Part shown: piece after piece, positions 50,631-60,658 of the stretch
Layout: every line of letters begins with the position of its first letter
Numbering within the stretch: position 1 is the stretch's first letter
Notes under the pieces: model-generated
The model's input: only the letters and a program-made list of their open reading frames with translations
Databases searched by the model: none
Told to the model about the DNA's origin: nothing
Position numbers and translations under genes: made by a program
DNA from: Phycisphaerales bacterium
Lineage (GTDB): Bacteria; Planctomycetota; Phycisphaerae; UBA1845; Fen-1342
Assembly (NCBI GenBank): GCA_016710275.1
Contig: JADJXS010000001.1
Span: 806,001 to 870,000, forward strand
Reading direction: 5' to 3'
Length of the DNA: 64,000 nt

Positions 50631-51863
50631 TCAGTAGTTCTCGAACGCGAGCGATTCCTTGAGCCAGGGGTCGCGCTCCGGCACAAGCGAATGCCGCGCC
50701 AGGGCCGAAGCGACCCACGCCCAGAACAGCCCGCCGACGCCGATGATGCACAGGGCATCGAGCAGGTGCAGCGGGATTCCGCCGGCCGACCCGGCCAGCA
50801 GCGGCTCGGGGGCCTCCGGCGGGCGGGTGAGATAGAACAGGTCCAGCCAGTGCATCAGCAGCACCCACACGGCGAAGACGAACAGCGTCGCCTTGCTGCG
50901 CTTGGGGTGGCGCGAAATGAACAGGACGAAGGGGATGCAGAAGTGCCCCAGCAGCAGGACCAGGGACACCTTCCACCAGTCGCCCGACTGGCGAACCAGG
51001 TACCAGCGCGTTTCTTCGGGGATGTTGGCGTACCAGATCAGCATGTACTGGCTGAATGCGATATAGGTCCAGAACACGACGAAGGCGAACATCAGCTTGC
51101 CCAGGTCGTGATAGTGCTCCTTCGTGATGGCGCGGGTCAGTTGCCCGCGGCCCTGCACCCACATCGCCACCAGGGCGAGGAAGCCGACGCCCGACAGCAC
51201 GCAACCGGCGAACCAGTAGACGCCGAAGATGGTGCTGAACCACATCGGCGACAGAGCCTTCATGAAATCGACCGCGGCGAATGAGACCGTCACGCCGTAG
51301 AGAATCAGCGACGGTGCGGCGAGCGTGCGCAGCCGCGTGGTGATGGCGGCGTCGCCGCTGGCGTCCTGCCGCAGGGAGGCGGAGAGGAACCCGCGCGACA
51401 ACAGCGTCCACACCGCGAAGTAGGCGGCGATGCGGATGATGAAGAACGTGTCGTTCAGGTAGGGGCGCTTGTGCTCGACGAGGTGCTTCATCTCGTCCGT
51501 GGGGTTGAGCCACGGATACAGCTCGGTGCGAAACACGACGATCGGAATGACCAGCAGCGCCAGCAGCGGCATGGCGCCGGCGATCTGCTCGGCCAGCCGC
51601 CGCACCACCACGCTCCAGCCGGCGGCCACGACGTGCTGGATCAGCACGAAGAAGAGGCAGCCGAGGGAGATGCTCAGCACGAACAGGTAGGCCAGCAGGT
51701 AGGAGTTCATGAACTGGCGCAGGTCCGCGCCGCCGGGCTTCATCACGAAGCCCGCCGCCAGCGCCGCCACGCCGATCAGCGCTGCGATCAGCGCGCCAGG
51801 CCCGGCGCGGTCGAAGCGCCGCGGCTCGCTGAAGATGTCGATCGTATGCCCGTGCGAAGCCAT
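50631..51863 (-). CDS. actF: Alternative Complex III subunit ActF
   Basis: 410 residues with about ten membrane helices, of the ActF/quinol:cytochrome c oxidoreductase subunit family. Segments typical of it are LAYLFVLSISLGCLFFVLIQH, YLNDTFFIIRIAAYFAVW, FAAVDFMKALSPMWFSTIFG, GVYWFAGCVLSGVGFLAL, YHDLGKLMFAFVVFWTYIAF followed by SQYMLIWYANIPEET. It lies in the membrane beside ActC and lacks redox cofactors. ATG 51863 follows the ActDE stop after 10 bases. Confidence 0.92.
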   Translation of the reverse strand: MASHGHTIDIFSEPRRFDRAGPGALIAALIGVAALAAGFVMKPGGADLRQFMNSYLLAYLFVLSISLGCLFFVLIQHVVAAGWSVVVRRLAEQIAGAMPLLALLVIPIVVFRTELYPWLNPTDEMKHLVEHKRPYLNDTFFIIRIAAYFAVWTLLSRGFLSASLRQDASGDAAITTRLRTLAAPSLILYGVTVSFAAVDFMKALSPMWFSTIFGVYWFAGCVLSGVGFLALVAMWVQGRGQLTRAITKEHYHDLGKLMFAFVVFWTYIAFSQYMLIWYANIPEETRWYLVRQSGDWWKVSLVLLLGHFCIPFVLFISRHPKRSKATLFVFAVWVLLMHWLDLFYLTRPPEAPEPLLAGSAGGIPLHLLDALCIIGVGGLFWAWVASALARHSLVPERDPWLKESLAFENY

Positions 51864-51873
51864 GCGGTTCGTC

Positions 51874-53196
51874 TCACTTCGGTTGCGTCATTCGCGAGCG
51901 CTCGTCGGTCGGAACATCCTCAAGGGTCGCGGTCTGCGCCCGCTGCAGCGCCTTGACGTAGGCGACGATCGCCCAGCGGTCGGCGACGGGGATCTGGTCT
52001 CCGTGGGGAGCCATGGTGCGGATGCCGTTGGTGATCGTGTTGAACAGGTGGCCGACCGGACGGACCAGCACGTCCGGATCCACGTAGGACTTGGGCGGCA
52101 CGAAGCCGATTTCGCGCTCGGTCGTGTAGGTCGCGACGCGCCCGACGCCGGCGCCGTCCAGCCCGTGACAGTGCGAGCAGAAGATCGCGTAGCGATCGCG
52201 CCCGCGGCGCATCAACTGTTCGTTCACCTCGGCTGCGCCGCCGGCGAGCTTCTGCAGCTCGGGGTGGTACATCGGGATGCCGACGGCCCACTGGTCGCCG
52301 ATGCGGCCCTGGAAGTAGTGCGGGTCCTGCGTGAAGTCCTCGCGCGCCAGCGTGCCGGCGACCTTCGGCCGGGCCGAGCGGCCGTCGGCGAAGACGGGGT
52401 TGGCCATCTGCTTGCCGGCGGTGTAGCGCTCCTGGTTGTCCATGTCCTGCACGATGTGAATTCGCGGCTGGGTCTGCTTGTCCACCCGCATGTAGGCGAT
52501 CACCGCCAGCGGGATGAGCAGAAAACAGGCCAGGATCACATGCGCCCGCAGGAACCAGCGCGGCGGAGCGCTCTCTTTCACGTCGTCCGCGACTTCGACC
52601 GCAGCCGCGCCGGCGCCCTCGAGCAGGCGGCGCGTGGCCGAGCCGTACTTCGGATCGTCCATCGCGATCGAGATGAAGAAGCGATCGTCCGTCACCCGCC
52701 GGAAGCGATCCACTCGCAACAGCGGGTTGTAATGCTGCGGCAGGCCGTTGAGCGCCAGCATTCCGAAGAAGGCGCCGAAGGCCGAGAGCAGGATCGTCAG
52801 CTCGAAGATGACGGGGATGTTGGCCGGGAAGCTCCAGTAGGGCTTGCCGGAGATGATGAAGTTATAGCCCTGCAGGAAGGTCGGCACCCACGGGAACTCC
52901 ACGCCGGCGTTGACCGCGTTGGTCCACCACTGGAGCAGGATGCCGATGGTGGTGCCCGTCGCGCCGCAGAGGAAGATCAGGACCGGCAGGCGCGTAGCGC
53001 GGATGCCGATGGCCCGGTCGATGCCGTGAACGGGGTAGGGGCTGTGGGCGTCCCAGCGGGTGTAGCCGGCGTTGCGCACCTGTTCGCAGGCCCGCACCAG
53101 CGCATCGGCCGAGGCGAACTCGGCGACCAGCGAGTGCGGCGCCGTGGCCGGACCGGCGGTAGCGGCGGATTTCTTCGTGACCGTCGATGCACTCAC
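51874..53196 (-). CDS. Alternative Complex III fused ActD-ActE (DUF3341 plus cytochrome c)
   Basis: 440 residues from GTG 53196, with GGAG 7 bases upstream. Residues ~15-190 are ActD (DUF3341): LVAEFASADALVRACEQVRN, GYTRWDAHSPYPVHGID, then two helices including PVLIFLCGATGTTIGILLQW. A further helix (RAHVILACFLLIPLAVIAYM) leads to ActE, a monoheme cytochrome c with CSHCHG and distal Met in NGIRTMAPHG. In many species ActD and ActE are separate; here they are one protein. The heme carries electrons from ActA toward the oxidase. Confidence 0.92.
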   Translation of the reverse strand: MSASTVTKKSAATAGPATAPHSLVAEFASADALVRACEQVRNAGYTRWDAHSPYPVHGIDRAIGIRATRLPVLIFLCGATGTTIGILLQWWTNAVNAGVEFPWVPTFLQGYNFIISGKPYWSFPANIPVIFELTILLSAFGAFFGMLALNGLPQHYNPLLRVDRFRRVTDDRFFISIAMDDPKYGSATRRLLEGAGAAAVEVADDVKESAPPRWFLRAHVILACFLLIPLAVIAYMRVDKQTQPRIHIVQDMDNQERYTAGKQMANPVFADGRSARPKVAGTLAREDFTQDPHYFQGRIGDQWAVGIPMYHPELQKLAGGAAEVNEQLMRRGRDRYAIFCSHCHGLDGAGVGRVATYTTEREIGFVPPKSYVDPDVLVRPVGHLFNTITNGIRTMAPHGDQIPVADRWAIVAYVKALQRAQTATLEDVPTDERSRMTQPK

Positions 53197-53264
53197 CACG
53201 ACTCTCCGCAATCAGACCCAACCGGCCGGGAGGGACTTCCGCCCGGCGGACGCACGCGCGTGCG

Positions 53265-54674
<1,410 letters not shown>

Positions 54675-54706
54675 GTCGTGCGCTCAATCCCTGTTCGTGC
54701 GCCCCG

Positions 54707-56854
54707 TCAGGAGTGCGCCGGTTGTTCGTGCTTCGCCGGAGCGCCGTGCCCGTCCGCCGGGCCGTGGTCGTGGCCGTTGTGACCCTTGAGCAGCGAGTGC
54801 CCGGTGTTGCGCAGTCGCGCCATGTAGCGCGTCCGCGGGCGGGCGTTCAGTTCCTCGAGGATCGTGTAGCTGCGCGGGTCGGCCGCGTTTTTCGCCACTT
54901 GCGCCGCGTGGTCGTTGAGATTGCCGAAGGTGATCGCCTGCGTCGGGCAGGCCTGCTGGCAGGCGGTCAGCAACAGTCCGTCCGCGATCGGTGCGACGCC
55001 CGCCGGAACGGCCGGAATCTCGCCGGCCGTGACGCGCTTGGCGACCTCGTTTGCCGCGGTGATCTTGGCCTGGCTGATGCGCTGGATGCAGAAGCTGCAC
55101 TTCTCCATGACGCCGCGGCTGCGAACCGTGACGTCGGGATTCATGCCCATCTTCTGAATGGCGGTCAGCTCCTGCCGCGAGCGCGGGTGCCTGGGCCCGT
55201 TGTGGTTGTAGAACCAGTTGAAGCGCCGCACCTTGTAGGGGCAGTTGTTCGCGCAGTAGCGCGTGCCGACGCAGCGGTTGTACACCATGAGGTTCAACCC
55301 CTCGGTGTCGTGAACCGTGGCCGCGACGGGGCAGACCTGCTCGCAGGGGGCGTTTTCGCAGTGCTGGCAGGGCATCGGCTGGAAGGCGACTTTCACGTCC
55401 GCGTCCTGCGGCTGACCGCGGAAGTAGCGGTCGATGCGCAGCCAGTGCATCTCGCGGCCGCGAAGCACCTCGGCCTTGCCGACGACGGGGATGTTGTTCT
55501 CCGCCTGGCAGGCGACCACGCAGGTGCTGCAGCCGGTGCAGGCGTTGAGGTCGATCGACATGCCCCACTTGTATCCGTCGTAGGGCGTCGGCTCGGGGAA
55601 TAGCTGCGGCAGGTGGAACACGTGCGCGACGTGCTGCGCGAAGTCGGGATGCGCGGCGAAGTCGGTGAGGTCGCCCTCGCGCACCAGCAGCGGAATGACC
55701 TCCTGCTCGCGCTCGCGCGTGAGCTTCGTGTCAATCGCGTGGTGGTCCTGCGTGGTTGCCAGCGTGTGCGAGCCGCTGCCGCGGGTCACGTTGCCGTGGG
55801 CCGCGAGCCAGCCCGACGTGCTGCGCAGCGCCGCCACGGAGAAGCCGACGCCGCGCGCGATGGCCCCCACCTGCGATCGGCCGTAGCCCAGCGTCACCGT
55901 CACACTGCCCGAGGCATGGCCGGGCAGGATGTAGCCGGGCAGTTCGACCACGGTGCCGTTGCATTCGATTCGGACGCGATCGCCGTTTTTCGTCATCCCC
56001 AGGCGCTTCGCATCGTCGTAACTCAGCAGCGCTGCATTGTCCCAGGTGATCTTGGTCAGCGGGTCCGGCAGTTCCTGAAGCCAGCCGTTATTGGCGAAGC
56101 GGCCGTCGTACACCTTGTGATCGAGGGCGAAGAGCACGTCGCCGGTGGTCGCACCCGCGCCGGCCGCCTGCTGAGCCAGCGCCGCGACCCACTCCAGTCG
56201 AACGCGGCCGACATCCGCGGCTGCCCAGGCGGAATTCGCAATCACGCCGTCGCGCAGCGCGACTTCCCAATTGAGGTCCGTGCCCGAGAAGGCGGTTTGG
56301 TGCGTCTCGCGAACCGCGTCGTAGCCGGATTGCTTCTCATCCCCCAGCAGCCAGAGCAGCAGCTCGATCGGGCTTTTTCCGTCATACAGCGGAGCGATCA
56401 GCGGCTGCTGAATCGACGCGGTGCCGTCAAACCCGCGGACATCGCCCCAGCACTCCAGGAAGTGCGCCCGGTTGACGTGCCACTTGCAGCGCTGCGACGT
56501 GTCGTTGAACTCGAGGCTCAGGTGGATCGTCTGCGCGCTGGACGCGGCCAGCGCCTCGGCGAATTTCGTGTCGGCAGGCGCGTCATAGGCGGGGTTGCCG
56601 CCCAGGATCAGCACCGCCTGCGTGTCCGCGCTGCGCAGCGATTCCGCCGCGGCCGTGATGGCGGCGGCGTGGTCGGGACGCTCGGACTGGGCAAAGTACC
56701 GCACTGTCTTGCCGACGTTGCCCAGCGCCTGATTCAGCGCCGCGGCCAGTGCGTGCATTTCGGCCGACTGCCGCGCCCCCGCCGCAATCACGCAGCGCCC
56801 GGCACTGCCCGCCAGGTCCTTTGCAATCTGCCGGGCTGCGTCGGCCGGAATCAC
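54707..56854 (-). CDS. actB: Alternative Complex III ActB, second part (molybdopterin-like C-half plus Fe-S domain)
   Basis: 715 residues from GTG 56854, overlapping the upstream stop as GTGA. The first ~420 residues continue the molybdopterin-enzyme-like domain that carries no cofactor in ActB (LHALAAALNQALGNVGKTV-like region, LTKITWDNAALLSYDDAKRL). The C-terminal domain holds the ferredoxin-type cysteine motifs CTGCSTCVVAC, CQHCENAPCEQVCP, CVGTRYCANNCPY, CSFCIQR and CQQACP, enough for four clusters. ActB is normally one ~1000-residue protein; together with the next entry (333 residues) the total is 1048, so this is a split gene. Confidence 0.9.
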   Translation of the reverse strand: MIPADAARQIAKDLAGSAGRCVIAAGARQSAEMHALAAALNQALGNVGKTVRYFAQSERPDHAAAITAAAESLRSADTQAVLILGGNPAYDAPADTKFAEALAASSAQTIHLSLEFNDTSQRCKWHVNRAHFLECWGDVRGFDGTASIQQPLIAPLYDGKSPIELLLWLLGDEKQSGYDAVRETHQTAFSGTDLNWEVALRDGVIANSAWAAADVGRVRLEWVAALAQQAAGAGATTGDVLFALDHKVYDGRFANNGWLQELPDPLTKITWDNAALLSYDDAKRLGMTKNGDRVRIECNGTVVELPGYILPGHASGSVTVTLGYGRSQVGAIARGVGFSVAALRSTSGWLAAHGNVTRGSGSHTLATTQDHHAIDTKLTREREQEVIPLLVREGDLTDFAAHPDFAQHVAHVFHLPQLFPEPTPYDGYKWGMSIDLNACTGCSTCVVACQAENNIPVVGKAEVLRGREMHWLRIDRYFRGQPQDADVKVAFQPMPCQHCENAPCEQVCPVAATVHDTEGLNLMVYNRCVGTRYCANNCPYKVRRFNWFYNHNGPRHPRSRQELTAIQKMGMNPDVTVRSRGVMEKCSFCIQRISQAKITAANEVAKRVTAGEIPAVPAGVAPIADGLLLTACQQACPTQAITFGNLNDHAAQVAKNAADPRSYTILEELNARPRTRYMARLRNTGHSLLKGHNGHDHGPADGHGAPAKHEQPAHS

Positions 56855-57852
56855 CGCGTCCCGCCGGCGAGGGCCGTGCCAAGCCCATCCGGCAGCACGA
56901 CGCCCGCCTCTTTCAGCGCGGCGGCGATCTGCAGCGCGGCTGCCGGGATCTTCGAGTGGGCAACCGGATAGCGGAAATCCGCATTCGAGCCGGTCAGTGA
57001 GTAGGTGGCCTCGACGCTGTAGAGGCGGCTGATCTTCGCCTTGTCCTTGGACACGCGCCGCCCCGCGGCCCAGTCACGGGCGTAGCGCGTCGAAGCGGGG
57101 TGCGTGAGCAGCAGGTCGGCATCCAGCGAGAGGATCACATCGCACTGGTCCAGCGCCAGATCCGCCCGATGGGGCTTACCGAAAGCCAGCGCCGTACCGG
57201 CGCGCTCGGTCTCGAGCAGGCCGAACGGCTCAAATTCAAACCATTTCGTCTGCGGCAACGCCTCAGCCAGCCGGCCGCGCAACCGCTCCAGCGTGGGCGA
57301 GCCGCTGGCCTCGCTCAGAATGACCAAACCGCGGCCCTGTGCCTGGCGCAGGGTCGAGAACAGCCCGCGCGCAGCGGCCTGGAACGCAGACATCGACTGT
57401 GCGCCGGCGGTCGTCCGCGGTGAGGTGCTGCGATCCGGATCGTAGAGTTCAAGGATCGACGCCTGCGCCCAAGTGTCTGATGCACCGAGACTTCCGGGGT
57501 GTTCGCGATTACCTTCGAGCTTGGTGGGGCGGCCGTCGAAGCTGGTCGCAACCAGTCCCGCCCCGACGCCGCCGAGCTCCCAGGCGGTCGCATAGTGAAC
57601 GGGAACCCCGGGCGTTCGGCCGGCTGGGCGGCGGGCGTGCGGGACGATTTCTTCGCGCGGCCAGCGGCAGCCGGTCAATCCGCCCAGGGCGAGCGAAGCG
57701 CCCATCATCTTGAGAAATTGACGGCGGTTCGGCGAGCGCAGCAACTCCGGCGCATAGCTCGCAAACTCTTGCTCGACAAACCTTTGGAACTCCGGAGTGT
57801 TCGCCAGGTCATCGAGGCTGCGCCAGTAGCGCGGTCCGGTCACAGGGGTCAT
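56851..57852 (-). CDS. actB: Alternative Complex III ActB, first part (Tat signal, molybdopterin-like N-half)
   Basis: 333 residues from ATG 57852, whose ATGA overlaps the actA stop. YWRSLDDLANTPEFQRFVEQ and the twin-arginine segment NRRQFLKMMGASLALGGLTG are the standard ActB start, followed by EIVPHARRPAGRTPGVPVHY and KLEGNREHPGSLGASDTWAQ. The frame stops after GLGTALAGGTR, in the middle of the molybdopterin-like domain, and the rest of ActB continues in another frame from an overlapping GTG. Either a true two-chain ActB or a single-base indel. Confidence 0.88.
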   Translation of the reverse strand: MTPVTGPRYWRSLDDLANTPEFQRFVEQEFASYAPELLRSPNRRQFLKMMGASLALGGLTGCRWPREEIVPHARRPAGRTPGVPVHYATAWELGGVGAGLVATSFDGRPTKLEGNREHPGSLGASDTWAQASILELYDPDRSTSPRTTAGAQSMSAFQAAARGLFSTLRQAQGRGLVILSEASGSPTLERLRGRLAEALPQTKWFEFEPFGLLETERAGTALAFGKPHRADLALDQCDVILSLDADLLLTHPASTRYARDWAAGRRVSKDKAKISRLYSVEATYSLTGSNADFRYPVAHSKIPAAALQIAAALKEAGVVLPDGLGTALAGGTR

Positions 57853-58505
57853 CGATGGCATGTAGAACAATCCGTAGACGGTTTGATCTGATACTGCTCT
57901 GCCAGGTCCGTCGCCAGCCGTGCAGGGTCACGATCCGGAACCCAATCCATCTTGGTGACGAATTCCGGCGGACGGAGGTGCGGCCCCGGGTTGCGGTGGC
58001 AATCCAGGCACCACTGCATGCTCAGATGCTCCTGCTGGTACACAACCTCCATCTGATCCACGCGCCCGTGGCAACTGACGCAGCCAACGCCCCGATTTAC
58101 ATGCGCGGCGTGGTTGAAATAGACGAAATCCGCGGCGTCATGAACGCGAACCCAGTGAACCGGCTTGCCGGTCGTGTGCGAGTCGATAATCCGCTTGATG
58201 TTCGCCTGTTGCCGATCATCGCGCCCCTGAATCTGCGAGTGGCAGTTCATGCAGGTCTGCGTCGGCGGGACGGCCGCATGGGCCGCGTCCTCGACCGAGG
58301 TGTGGCAATAGCGGCAGTCGATGCCCAGCTTGCCGACGTGCAGGGCATGGCTGTAGGGGATCGGCTGCACCGGCTGATAACCGACGTCGGTGGCCTGCGG
58401 TGAAAAGCCGTACAGCACCACGACCACGGCATACGCCGGGCCGGCCAGCAACCCCACGGCCAGGGCGGACTTCAGGCCGTTCATCCACTTGGGAAACTGA
58501 AACAT
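57849..58505 (-). CDS. actA: Alternative Complex III pentaheme cytochrome ActA
   Basis: 218 residues with one N-terminal membrane anchor (ALAVGLLAGPAYAVVVVLYG) and five CxxCH heme sites: CRYCH, CMNCH, CVSCH, CLDCH and CSTCH, the last at the very C-terminus. This is the first gene of the operon. Electrons from ActB pass through these hemes toward ActE and the caa3 oxidase. ATG 58505 has AGGAG about 12 bases upstream; a putative promoter lies 45-75 bases upstream. Confidence 0.95.
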   Translation of the reverse strand: MFQFPKWMNGLKSALAVGLLAGPAYAVVVVLYGFSPQATDVGYQPVQPIPYSHALHVGKLGIDCRYCHTSVEDAAHAAVPPTQTCMNCHSQIQGRDDRQQANIKRIIDSHTTGKPVHWVRVHDAADFVYFNHAAHVNRGVGCVSCHGRVDQMEVVYQQEHLSMQWCLDCHRNPGPHLRPPEFVTKMDWVPDRDPARLATDLAEQYQIKPSTDCSTCHR

Positions 58506-58812
58506 GCGGTGTGTCGCGCTCCTGCTCGACGCCGAAAATTGAAAGCGGGAAGGTACGACACCATGCCGCAGAGGGTCAAGGGCCGTTGCGCTCTTTCAAC
58601 GAAATTGACGCGATGCACGCTCGAACCGTCGGCCGCAAATCGCACCAATTCGGCACGAATTCATCCGCGGCAGCGGGCGGTTTCCACCATCAAGAAGCGG
58701 CCGCTTGCAACGGCGGTCGATCCGTGTTCCCCGCATCCCGGTGCGCGCATCGGGCGGCCGGGGCGAATAGAATGAGTCGTTCGTTGCCGCACCCAGGCCC
58801 CAGGGCGAGTGC
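58506..58812. other. Intergenic region upstream of the respiratory operon
   Basis: 307 bases between divergent actA and the exported-protein gene. Apart from the putative promoter elements I see a TAGAAT hexamer at 58768-58773 that may serve the plus-strand gene. No small gene. Confidence 0.5.
58551..58579 (-). promoter_or_regulatory. Putative promoter of the act-cox operon
   Basis: On the minus strand TTGACC (5 of 6 to the -35 consensus, 58574-58579) and TACCTT (3 of 6 to the -10, 58551-58556) are 17 bases apart. Good spacing and -35, weak -10. Confidence 0.3.
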
Positions 58813-59670
58813 ATGCTGAACCGGCTGATCGGCATCTTCTGCGTCGCGGCCATGCTCCTGGCCAACGGGGCGCTGGTCTTCCGTGAGTTTGTGCCGCGCT
58901 GGCTGGCCGGTGAGCCGCCCCAGAATGACGCCATGCGCATGCGTCCGGGTGAGGTGCGGCGCGTGCAATACGCGATTAAGGAATCCGGGGGTCGAACCGT
59001 CGGCCGAAGCTGGACGGTCAGCTCGGCCAATCTCGCTCCCGCGCTGGTCGTGGATTCCTATACGCTGATCGACGGGGTGGCGATGCCGGATGGGACCACG
59101 CCGCGGGTGCGACTGCACATGTCGCTGCACTACCAGTCGGACGACATCCCGGAGAAAATCCTGCTGGAGCTGGATGCGCTGTCGCAGCGGCTCACGCTGA
59201 CCGGTGAGCCGGTTCCGCCGAATTTCGTGTTCCAATGGGGGTTGATCGACCGGCGCGGCGAGTTCACCGTGCCCTCCGATTCGATGCGCGCTCTCGGCGA
59301 TGTATTCAAGCCGTTCGACCGCCTGCCCGGACTGTACGAAGGGCGGATGTGGCGACACAACGTCCTTGATCCGCTGACGCGACTGATGCCGAACTGGCTC
59401 GGCAACGGCATGAGTTCCACGTCCGTGCTCGTCAAGGTGACGGCCCGGGAGACGATCCGCCACAACGGGACGGACGTCGAGGCGTTTCGGGTCGAGGCGC
59501 CGAGTGCGGTCGCCTGGGTGCACCCCGACGGACGCGTGCTTCGCCAGCAGGTTGAGCTGCCGGTCTTCGGCACGTTGCAGTTGATCGAGGAACCGTGGAA
59601 CAACGAGTCCTACGCGCGCGTGCGCGACCTGGTGTTCAGCCCGCTTGAGGGGGAGGATCATCGCCCATGA
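58813..59670 (+). CDS. Exported or membrane-anchored protein of unknown function
   Basis: 285 residues. An uncleaved-type N-terminal helix (LIGIFCVAAMLLANGALVF) precedes a soluble, beta-rich domain with no motif that I recognise (RPGEVRRVQYAIKESGG, LHMSLHYQSDDIPEKILLEL, SSTSVLVKVTARETIRHNGT, VAWVHPDGRVLRQQVELPVF). Its stop overlaps the start of the ABC ATPase gene as ATGA, so it probably belongs to that transporter, for example as a periplasmic component. Confidence 0.65.
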   Translation: MLNRLIGIFCVAAMLLANGALVFREFVPRWLAGEPPQNDAMRMRPGEVRRVQYAIKESGGRTVGRSWTVSSANLAPALVVDSYTLIDGVAMPDGTTPRVRLHMSLHYQSDDIPEKILLELDALSQRLTLTGEPVPPNFVFQWGLIDRRGEFTVPSDSMRALGDVFKPFDRLPGLYEGRMWRHNVLDPLTRLMPNWLGNGMSSTSVLVKVTARETIRHNGTDVEAFRVEAPSAVAWVHPDGRVLRQQVELPVFGTLQLIEEPWNNESYARVRDLVFSPLEGEDHRP

Positions 59671-60497
59671 TCGCGTGGTCCAAAGGCCCGGGCCGCGAGA
59701 CCGTGACCGTGCGGCTCGAGGCGGTGTCCAAGTCATTCGGCCCCAAGCAGGCCGTGCAGGGGGTGTCGCTCGCTCTCTACGGCGGCGAGGTGTTTGCGTT
59801 TCTCGGCCCGAACGGCGCGGGAAAAACGACGACGCTGCGCATGACCTGCGGCCTGCTCCGACCCGACACCGGCAGCGTCGAGGTCTGCGGGCTGTCGATG
59901 AGTACGAACGGGCGCGACGCAAAGCAGCTCGTCGCCTACCTGCCCGATCAGCCCTATCTCTATGACAAGCTGACCGGCCGCGAGTTCGTCGAATTCACGC
60001 GCGAGCTGTATCGCATCCCCAATGACGTAGCCCAGCGCCGGCTGGCCGAGCTGACCCGCCGGCTGGACATGGAGTCCTTCATTGACCGGCTGACCGAGCA
60101 TTACAGCCACGGCATGAAGCAGAAGGTCGCATTGGCCGCCGCGCTGATTCACGCCCCGCAGGTGCTGGTGGTCGATGAGCCGATGGTGGGCCTCGATCCG
60201 CGCACCATCCGCGTGATGAAGACCATTTTCCGGGAGATCGCCGACGCCGGCGGCACCGTCTTCATGAGTACGCACTCGCTGGACGTGGCCGAGGTGCTGG
60301 CCGACCGCATCGGGATTCTCAACGGGGGGCGGCTTGTGGCGCTGGGGACGATGGCGGAATTGCGGGCGCAGTCCTCCGGCTCCGAGCGGTTGGAGGACAT
60401 ATTCCTGCAGCTTACGAATGCCGCCGCCGACAGCCTCGACGACGCGGGGCTAGCCGCCATGCGCGAATCGGCCGGGCTGGCGGACCGGCCTTCATAG
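59667..60497 (+). CDS. ABC transporter ATP-binding protein
   Basis: 276 residues. Walker A GPNGAGKTT, Q-loop LPDQPYLYDKLTGREFVEF, signature YSHGMKQKV (variant of LSGGQ), Walker B VLVVDEPMVGLD and H-loop STHSLD. The 'YSHGMKQK' form and the DQP Q-loop are typical of ABC-2 type export systems. The permease is not in the window; the overlapping upstream gene may be a partner. Confidence 0.9.
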   Translation: MIAWSKGPGRETVTVRLEAVSKSFGPKQAVQGVSLALYGGEVFAFLGPNGAGKTTTLRMTCGLLRPDTGSVEVCGLSMSTNGRDAKQLVAYLPDQPYLYDKLTGREFVEFTRELYRIPNDVAQRRLAELTRRLDMESFIDRLTEHYSHGMKQKVALAAALIHAPQVLVVDEPMVGLDPRTIRVMKTIFREIADAGGTVFMSTHSLDVAEVLADRIGILNGGRLVALGTMAELRAQSSGSERLEDIFLQLTNAAADSLDDAGLAAMRESAGLADRPS

Positions 60498-60576
60498 CCT
60501 CCCGGACCGGCACGACCGCCCGCCCGGCTCTCTCGCCCCGCAACCGCACTCCCCGCCGATGAACCCGAGGCGGAGG

Positions 60577-60606
60577 TTGTAGGCGGCGCGGGCATCGGGG
60601 TATCAT
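60577..60606 (+). promoter_or_regulatory. Putative promoter of the PilT-type gene
   Basis: TTGTAG (60577-60582, 3 of 6) and TATCAT (60601-60606, 5 of 6) with an 18-base spacer, 53 bases before ATG 60659. Confidence 0.35.
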
Positions 60607-60658
60607 GCTGCTTCCCCCCGCGCCCCGGCGCGGGCCTGCGGCTCCCCGAGGGCAAAGC

